Assembly: GCA_024763595.1 (NCBI GenBank)
Contig: JANTFK010000056.1
Location: 1-11,692, forward strand
DNA length: 11,692 bases
Reading direction: 5' to 3'
Source of the DNA: Bacteroidales bacterium
Lineage (GTDB): Bacteria; Bacteroidota; Bacteroidia; Bacteroidales; GCA-2748055
Shown here: in pieces, positions 6,894 to 11,692 of the stretch
Numbering within the stretch: the stretch's first letter is position 1
Layout of the letters: each line of letters begins with the position of its first letter
The notes under the pieces: generated by a model
Databases searched by the model: none
The model's input: only the letters and a program-made list of their open reading frames with translations
What the model was told of the DNA's origin: nothing
Translations under genes and position numbers: made by a program

Positions 6894-9560
6894 TTTGAAA
6901 AATTTGATTCCAAGCGTTAAGATTTCATGGGGTTTGATGGTAACCGACAGCGATTCCCCGTTTACAGCAGGCTTCACACCATTTTCCTGCGGAAGTTCGA
7001 CCAGGTTTAATCTTCGCGCAGCTTCTATGCTGTATGGCAGGGAGAGGGTCAGCTTTTTCGCTGAACCATCCACTTCCACCAGGCGAACAACCAGTTCCTC
7101 CGTATCTTCAGCTTTTTTGATCCCTGTCATAAATACACCCGGAGCATCAAGCGATATAAATGAATCCTCTTCGGGGCGCGTAGCGTGGTCACTCACCAGT
7201 GCGAGGGAAGGCGGTTCAGTCGCATAGACGGGTACATTAAAGTCATCACCCTCCATCCATACACCATTTTTCCAGTCACCGGAATGGGGATAGAGTGCAT
7301 AACTGATCCTGAATTTCCCGATATTCGGGTAAATATCGGGATCGCCGGCTGTTCTCATTAAGGTTAATCTCAATTCTCCGTTGTGATATGAGTGTCCGTA
7401 TTTGGTTTTATTCAGCAGGGCCATCCCCTGAACGCCATTGGACAGATCGACCCATTTTTGTGCCGGCACCTCCTGCCCGTCGTGCTCTTCAGGTGTGACG
7501 CCATAAATAGCGGACTGGGAGAAAGGGTAGGGTGCATCTTTCCCGTTAATCTTTCCGTCAACAGCTCTTTCCACTGCATTAAAAGGTACCTGGCAAAAGA
7601 ATCGCGGGTTCTCAATGGCCAGGGGGAAAACAGCTCTCAACATGGGTGAGTCGGTCGAATCGCTCCCGGTTTCCAACCAGTGAACCTCCATGTCGTACAC
7701 AATCCTGGGATAAGAGCGATAGAGGCAGGTCCGTTCTATAAACCTGGATTTCCCCCATGTTTTAACCGTTTCGACACACGCCCGGACGGGCCCGTTTTCA
7801 ACGATTCTGACACTTTCAATATTGGTAACATCCGTTGTTTTTACAATTTTATTGATTGTCCAGGACTTCATCTTGCCCTTTTTATCTTCCTCGTATATCC
7901 TTAATTTATTGAGTTCGCCACCCGCTTTCACATATTCCGCCTGGCTCTGTTTATCGATGAGACTGATGATGGCACCACTGCTCAGGTCAAATTTCACCTT
8001 ATAATAATCTGTTTCAAAAGTATTATCCTGAAACGGCAGAGGATTGTTATCTGTTCCGGGTTTTGACATGTCGATATAGAAAGTTTTGTACCCCCCGGCC
8101 GGAAAGGCATCCACTATGAACTGAACCTTCGAGGTGTAACCGGGAGGGGTCATTTTCGACCAGACAATTTGTGCCGGATAGGTTTTCCCGGAACCGTCCC
8201 GTACCAGTACAGTTGCCACATCACCCTGCCCTTTGTCAACCGGTTCGAAATCATGGCCATATAAATTCGATCCCCAGTGACCAACCTTTGCCGTGAAAGG
8301 TTCATCGTGGGAATAGACGGTAGCTTCAACAACGGTTTTCCGGCTCACAGGATAGAGGTTCCAGGCTACAACGGGTTGGCCCAACTCCTGTTGAAAATTC
8401 ACTTCATCAGCCATTTTCCAGCAGGCTCTGTCCCGCAGCAGGGTTGACTTACGAAGCACTTCCTCATAACGTGCTATGGCTTCCTTATTGGCTTCGTTAA
8501 TCGCAGAGCCCGGAAGAATATCGTGGAACTGGTTAAAGACCACGGTCTCCCAGAGATCCCGTATCTCACCGGCCGGATAGGGGTCACCATTCATCCACCT
8601 CAGCGTATTAAAATATTCATTGCTGTACAACGAATTCTCGCAATTCCGGTTCCCTGCTTTGATGTCCGAAACCGTTGTATAGCACCCCTCAAATATGAAT
8701 TGCATCTCACCATGGTGTGTGGGACGGCCCTCCATCTCTTCGGAAGCCTTGCTGAAAAAGTCACCGGCCGTTGTAAATTTCACAGCCGGGTAACCCGGGG
8801 TCCTGTCCAGCTGATGTATCAGTTCGATATTGGCACGGGTCGGGCCGCCGCCATGATCCCCGACTCCGGTAACATGCAGGATCCGGTGCTTGTCGGGCGC
8901 TATTTTCTTCAACTCATCCTTTAAATCGGCTGTTATTTCACCGTTATATGTTTCATTGGCATAACATAAAACAGTCGAAGAATCCGGACCGGTCCACCAG
9001 AAGGTTCCCTTATAGGGTTTCGTACGATGGAAATAGAAGGATTTACAACCGGCCAGGTTGAGCATCTGGGGCAGCTGGGAAGAGTGCCCAAAATTATCGG
9101 GTAGCCAGCCCACATGTGCCATTTTCCCGAACCGGCTCAGGAAGTAGCGTTGTCCAAGCAAAAACGATCGTGCAAGCGCTTCTCCTGAAGGGATATTGGA
9201 GTCCCCTTCAGTCCACATGCCCCCACCCGGTTCCAGTCGTCCCTCTTTTACATACTGCTGTACTTTTTTGAAGAGGGGAGGATCGGCCATCTCCACAAAC
9301 TTATAGACAGCAGCCTGGCTCTGGATAAAAGTAAAATCCGGATATTCGTCCATAAAAGCCACCACCTGCCGTAAATTATCATTGCACATTTTCATGGTTT
9401 CTGAATAGGTCCATAACCAGTTCATGTCCATGTGGGCATGCCCGATAATGTGAATGGTATCTGACTTATTTGCTGCTTTTTCTTTCATTCCTGCGATCAG
9501 TGTAAACGATTGAAGCCATATGAACCCGCCATACAGCAGGATTGACCTGAGATGTTTCAT
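6891..9560 (-). CDS. GH38 alpha-mannosidase, exported
   Basis: An 889-residue protein with an N-terminal signal peptide (hydrophobic 7-23, likely cleaved near residue 24), so it acts outside the cytoplasm. The GH38 catalytic domain starts at about 34. GHAHMDMNWLWT (40-51) carries the zinc ligands, by family analogy His43 and Asp45. GWLPDNFGHS (151-160) carries the expected nucleophile Asp155. GVGDHGGGPT (232-241) and FNQFHDILPGS (342-352) with the zinc-binding His346 complete the site, followed by the helical bundle region. The F-H-D-I-L-P-G-S form is that of the bacterial/MAN2C1-like branch, not of Golgi mannosidase II. Residues from about 400 to 889 form the usual beta-rich C-terminal region. 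All catalytic residues are present, so it should be active; the linkage cleaved (alpha-1,2/1,3/1,6-mannose, or another alpha-linked sugar) cannot be told. It follows the GH20 gene after 61 bp and overlaps the MBL gene by one base. No Shine-Dalgarno is visible before the ATG. Confidence 0.92.
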   Translation of the reverse strand: MKHLRSILLYGGFIWLQSFTLIAGMKEKAANKSDTIHIIGHAHMDMNWLWTYSETMKMCNDNLRQVVAFMDEYPDFTFIQSQAAVYKFVEMADPPLFKKVQQYVKEGRLEPGGGMWTEGDSNIPSGEALARSFLLGQRYFLSRFGKMAHVGWLPDNFGHSSQLPQMLNLAGCKSFYFHRTKPYKGTFWWTGPDSSTVLCYANETYNGEITADLKDELKKIAPDKHRILHVTGVGDHGGGPTRANIELIHQLDRTPGYPAVKFTTAGDFFSKASEEMEGRPTHHGEMQFIFEGCYTTVSDIKAGNRNCENSLYSNEYFNTLRWMNGDPYPAGEIRDLWETVVFNQFHDILPGSAINEANKEAIARYEEVLRKSTLLRDRACWKMADEVNFQQELGQPVVAWNLYPVSRKTVVEATVYSHDEPFTAKVGHWGSNLYGHDFEPVDKGQGDVATVLVRDGSGKTYPAQIVWSKMTPPGYTSKVQFIVDAFPAGGYKTFYIDMSKPGTDNNPLPFQDNTFETDYYKVKFDLSSGAIISLIDKQSQAEYVKAGGELNKLRIYEEDKKGKMKSWTINKIVKTTDVTNIESVRIVENGPVRACVETVKTWGKSRFIERTCLYRSYPRIVYDMEVHWLETGSDSTDSPMLRAVFPLAIENPRFFCQVPFNAVERAVDGKINGKDAPYPFSQSAIYGVTPEEHDGQEVPAQKWVDLSNGVQGMALLNKTKYGHSYHNGELRLTLMRTAGDPDIYPNIGKFRISYALYPHSGDWKNGVWMEGDDFNVPVYATEPPSLALVSDHATRPEEDSFISLDAPGVFMTGIKKAEDTEELVVRLVEVDGSAKKLTLSLPYSIEAARRLNLVELPQENGVKPAVNGESLSVTIKPHEILTLGIKFFK

Positions 9561-9621
9561 AATAGTTTGATATTAAATGGAACATATAATCACTTTTCAT
9601 TTTGGAAGGTTTACGATGATA
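9561..9621. other. 61-bp spacer between GH20 and GH38
   Basis: This is the largest gap in the minus-strand run. It is A/T-rich compared with the genes. I see no convincing Bacteroidota promoter (TTTG / TAnnTTTG), no stem-loop with a T-run and no small gene in it. It may just be a leader that keeps the GH38 start unstructured; a weak internal promoter cannot be excluded. Confidence 0.5.
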
Positions 9622-11268
9622 TCAAATTTTGTCCGGGGCATAATAGATCCCTCTTTGAGCCCATCGCTTCTGTAAATTGGGCAGGGCCGACCTGAAGCTG
9701 TCATAGTTCTTGCGGTCGGGCCGGGTCCATCCCACTTCCGCATAGGCTGCTATCCTCGGGAAAACCTGGTAATGCATATGTCCGTTGGTGGGTATCCACT
9801 CGCCCCACATCTGGCAACCCAACCCGATCACTTTATCGTGATACTTCGGTGCAAGTCCCTCCGGAACGGGCTCAAAACCATAGGCCTTTGATAATGGGAT
9901 GAGCTGATAGTTGTAATCCAGGTAGGTATACTTATGCCATGAATTCACTATCTCAAAACCATTGGTGGCAGCTTCGGTTGCCAGTGACAGATCTCCTTTC
10001 CAGAAGTGTATAATGGTACCCCTGGCCAACTGCTGATCGGACCGGGTATCCGCTTTATCCTGGTATTCGTGCAGGTTGTGTCCCATAATCTCGTTCCATC
10101 CCATCATTCTGCGTCCTTTGCTTTGCAGGTACCTGGAGATGCGATTGGTGAAGAATACCTGCAATTCGGCAGGGGTGGAGAGTCCATTCTTTTCCATATA
10201 GGCTTGTACAGAAGGGGATGCTTTCCAGTGATCATATTTCACCTCATCACCCCCGATATGGATCACCTTTGACGGAAAGAGATCCATCACTTCATCCAGT
10301 ACATCGGTCAGGAACTGAAACACCTTCGGGTCGCTCACATCATAGACATCTTTCCCCACGCCCCACCTGATGGGTACTTCGATCTCTTTCTTTTCAGTTC
10401 CCAGCCAGGGGTATGATGCAATGGCTGCACTGGAGTGCCCGGGCATCTCTATTTCCGGGACAATCGTAATATATCTCTCTTTTGCATAATTCACAATCTC
10501 TCTGATCTCATCCTGGGTATAAAATCCTTCATGGGGTTCTGCCGATTGTACCTGGCTCTTCCATTCTCCTCCCACCTGTGAGCTTTTTCTTTTGGAGCCG
10601 ATCTGAGTGAGCAGCGGGTATTTTTTGATCTCGATCCGCCACCCCTGGTCATCCGTCAGGTGCCAGTGAAATACATTCATCTTCAGCAGCGCCATCTCGT
10701 CCAGCAACATCTTGACCTGCTCCATCCCCTTGAAATAGCGGGCCTCGTCCAGCATAAAGGCCCTCCATGCAAACCGGGGGGCATCCTGAATGGTCAGTGC
10801 GGGTATTTCCACAGGTGCAACAGCCGAAGGGTCACCACCGGGCACGGGCATCAACTGGATCAGGCTTTGTACACCGTAGAACCAGCCGTTATTATGCGAT
10901 GCCGTGATTTCTATACCATTTTTGGAAATTTTCAGCCGGTAGGCCTCTTTTGCCAGGTTTTTATCGGTTTTGAACCGGATGGTCCCGGTCCCGCTCTTTC
11001 CGTTACCGTTTTTTCCATCTACAGATATTCCAATGTTGCTCCCCGTTACCTTTTGAATATGGTTCTGCAGGAAGAGCGCCACATCACGGTTTTCATCAGC
11101 ACAGGCGATCGTGGTATGCCGGTCGATGCTGAAGGATCCCCTGTCGGTTATGATTTTATTGGGGGCCGGGATGATGGAGATAGCCTGCGCCTGTTGCGCC
11201 TGCAGGGCAACATGGCTGAACAGACCAAGTGTTGCTGATAAAAATAAGTTGGAGATTTTTTTCATCAT
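9622..11268 (-). CDS. GH20 beta-N-acetylhexosaminidase, exported
   Basis: A 548-residue protein that removes terminal beta-linked GlcNAc or GalNAc by substrate-assisted catalysis. The signal peptide is residues 1 to about 24 (two Lys, hydrophobic core 7-22, then A-Q-A). The GH20b N-terminal domain spans about 30-155, opening with ISIIPAPNKI. The TIM-barrel domain spans about 160-515. It has FHWHLTDDQGWRIEIKKYP (200-218), PEIEMPGHS (271-279), the catalytic Asp-Glu pair D341-E342 in HIGGDE, MGWNEI (389-394), and QMWGEWI (486-492) with a Trp of the substrate pocket. The length is normal for compact bacterial family members and all key residues are present. There is no lipobox, so a periplasmic or secreted location is likely. 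Its ATG overlaps the fucosidase stop (ATGA); a second in-frame ATG follows at once. Next to fucosidase and mannosidase genes it probably exposes or removes HexNAc from a branched glycan. Confidence 0.95.
   Translation of the reverse strand: MMKKISNLFLSATLGLFSHVALQAQQAQAISIIPAPNKIITDRGSFSIDRHTTIACADENRDVALFLQNHIQKVTGSNIGISVDGKNGNGKSGTGTIRFKTDKNLAKEAYRLKISKNGIEITASHNNGWFYGVQSLIQLMPVPGGDPSAVAPVEIPALTIQDAPRFAWRAFMLDEARYFKGMEQVKMLLDEMALLKMNVFHWHLTDDQGWRIEIKKYPLLTQIGSKRKSSQVGGEWKSQVQSAEPHEGFYTQDEIREIVNYAKERYITIVPEIEMPGHSSAAIASYPWLGTEKKEIEVPIRWGVGKDVYDVSDPKVFQFLTDVLDEVMDLFPSKVIHIGGDEVKYDHWKASPSVQAYMEKNGLSTPAELQVFFTNRISRYLQSKGRRMMGWNEIMGHNLHEYQDKADTRSDQQLARGTIIHFWKGDLSLATEAATNGFEIVNSWHKYTYLDYNYQLIPLSKAYGFEPVPEGLAPKYHDKVIGLGCQMWGEWIPTNGHMHYQVFPRIAAYAEVGWTRPDRKNYDSFRSALPNLQKRWAQRGIYYAPDKI
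11265..11268 (-). other. ATGA stop/start overlap, fucosidase-hexosaminidase
   Basis: On the minus strand the GH20 start ATG (11268-11266) overlaps the GH29 stop TGA (11267-11265), and a second ATG follows directly. There is no Shine-Dalgarno before it, so the GH20 start probably depends on ribosomes finishing the fucosidase (termination-reinitiation). Confidence 0.8.
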
Positions 11269-11692
11269 TCAATTTTTAAGGTATTAGCAAAGGAAGAAAC
11301 AGGATCATCCGGTAACGCGACCTGAAGACCATCCCCGGTTTGCTTCCAGCGGATCGGATCAACGGATCCCAATAAAGTTATTTTATGCACAGGTATGGTT
11401 TTTAATGAACTGATGGTTATCTGGTTGCCGGGCCATTCAAGCAGAATCGCGTAGAGCACATCTCCTTTCCGGGTGAAACGGATATCCCCGGGCTGAAAGC
11501 CGTACGCTGCCTCCTGCCTGCCCCATGAACCCATCTCTTTTTTGGTGGGTCCCTCTCCAAAAACCGACCAGGGTGTGGTTTCGTAAATAGCCTCCCCGTT
11601 TAGTTTCAGCCAGGACCCCACATCCAGCAGACGCTGTTGCATCACTTCCGGAATGGTCCCGTCGGCTTTGGGCCCTATATTAATGAGCAGGT
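11265..11692 (-). CDS. GH29 alpha-L-fucosidase, C-terminal part
   Basis: The frame is open to the window edge, so the 5' end is missing and 141 residues are visible. The first visible residues, LLINIGPKADGTIPE, followed by the helix Q-x-R-L-x-x-x-G-x-W and LNGEAIYETTPW, are the well-known end of the GH29 catalytic barrel. The remaining roughly 95 residues form the C-terminal beta-sandwich (FTRKGDVLYAILLEWPG, ITISSLK). The catalytic nucleophile Asp and acid/base residue lie upstream, outside the window, so activity and subfamily (A or B) cannot be judged. An internal GTG at 11645 could be mistaken for a start but lies within the conserved domain. The stop TGA overlaps the GH20 start (ATGA), implying coupled translation and a joint role: fucose removal before HexNAc removal from the same glycan. 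Confidence 0.92.
   Translation of the reverse strand, partial: LLINIGPKADGTIPEVMQQRLLDVGSWLKLNGEAIYETTPWSVFGEGPTKKEMGSWGRQEAAYGFQPGDIRFTRKGDVLYAILLEWPGNQITISSLKTIPVHKITLLGSVDPIRWKQTGDGLQVALPDDPVSSFANTLKIE

Noticed and set aside
9561..9621. Internal promoter before GH38
   Set aside because: No TTTG / TAnnTTTG pair with suitable spacing was found in the minus-strand reading.
10660..11238. 192-codon plus-strand open frame
   Set aside because: It lies wholly inside the GH20 gene on the other strand and has no family features; the GH20 catalytic motifs settle the strand.

Overview
The window is a compact glycan-degradation locus, most likely from a member of the Bacteroidota. The evidence is the gene content (GH29, GH20 and GH38 glycosidases, a DUF5703 lipoprotein and a RhaT-type permease), the Bacteroidota-style lipoprotein and Sec signal peptides, and the near absence of Shine-Dalgarno sequences before the starts. 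The species cannot be told from the sequence. No SusC/SusD pair, sulfatase, regulator, RNA gene, insertion sequence or CRISPR array is visible, so if this is a polysaccharide utilisation locus its transport and regulatory part lies outside the window.

Layout: bases 1-294 (+) hold the 3' end of a uroporphyrinogen-decarboxylase (URO-D) superfamily gene. Everything else is one co-directional run on the minus strand, read from 11692 down to 298. In order it holds an alpha-L-fucosidase (GH29, 5' end outside the window), a beta-N-acetylhexosaminidase (GH20), an alpha-mannosidase-like GH38, a two-domain metallo-beta-lactamase-fold lipoprotein, a RhaT-type sugar/proton symporter, a DUF5703 lipoprotein resembling (alpha/alpha)6 glycosidases, and a second URO-D superfamily protein. 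The genes are very tightly packed: ATGA overlap, 61 bp, TAATG overlap, 13 bp, 22 bp and 28 bp. They probably form one operon. The last gene converges on the plus-strand URO-D gene with only 3 bp between the stop codons. No intergenic stretch exceeds 61 bp.

Working model (inference): exported fucosidase, hexosaminidase and mannosidase trim a fucosylated, HexNAc- and mannose-containing glycan, such as an N-glycan-like or complex algal or mucin-type glycan. The DUF5703 protein attacks a further linkage. The RhaT-like permease imports a released deoxy-sugar such as L-rhamnose or L-fucose. The roles of the MBL lipoprotein and of the two URO-D-fold proteins, which look like methyltransferase relatives rather than heme enzymes, are not explained by any glycan pathway I know. 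They are the most interesting part of the locus.
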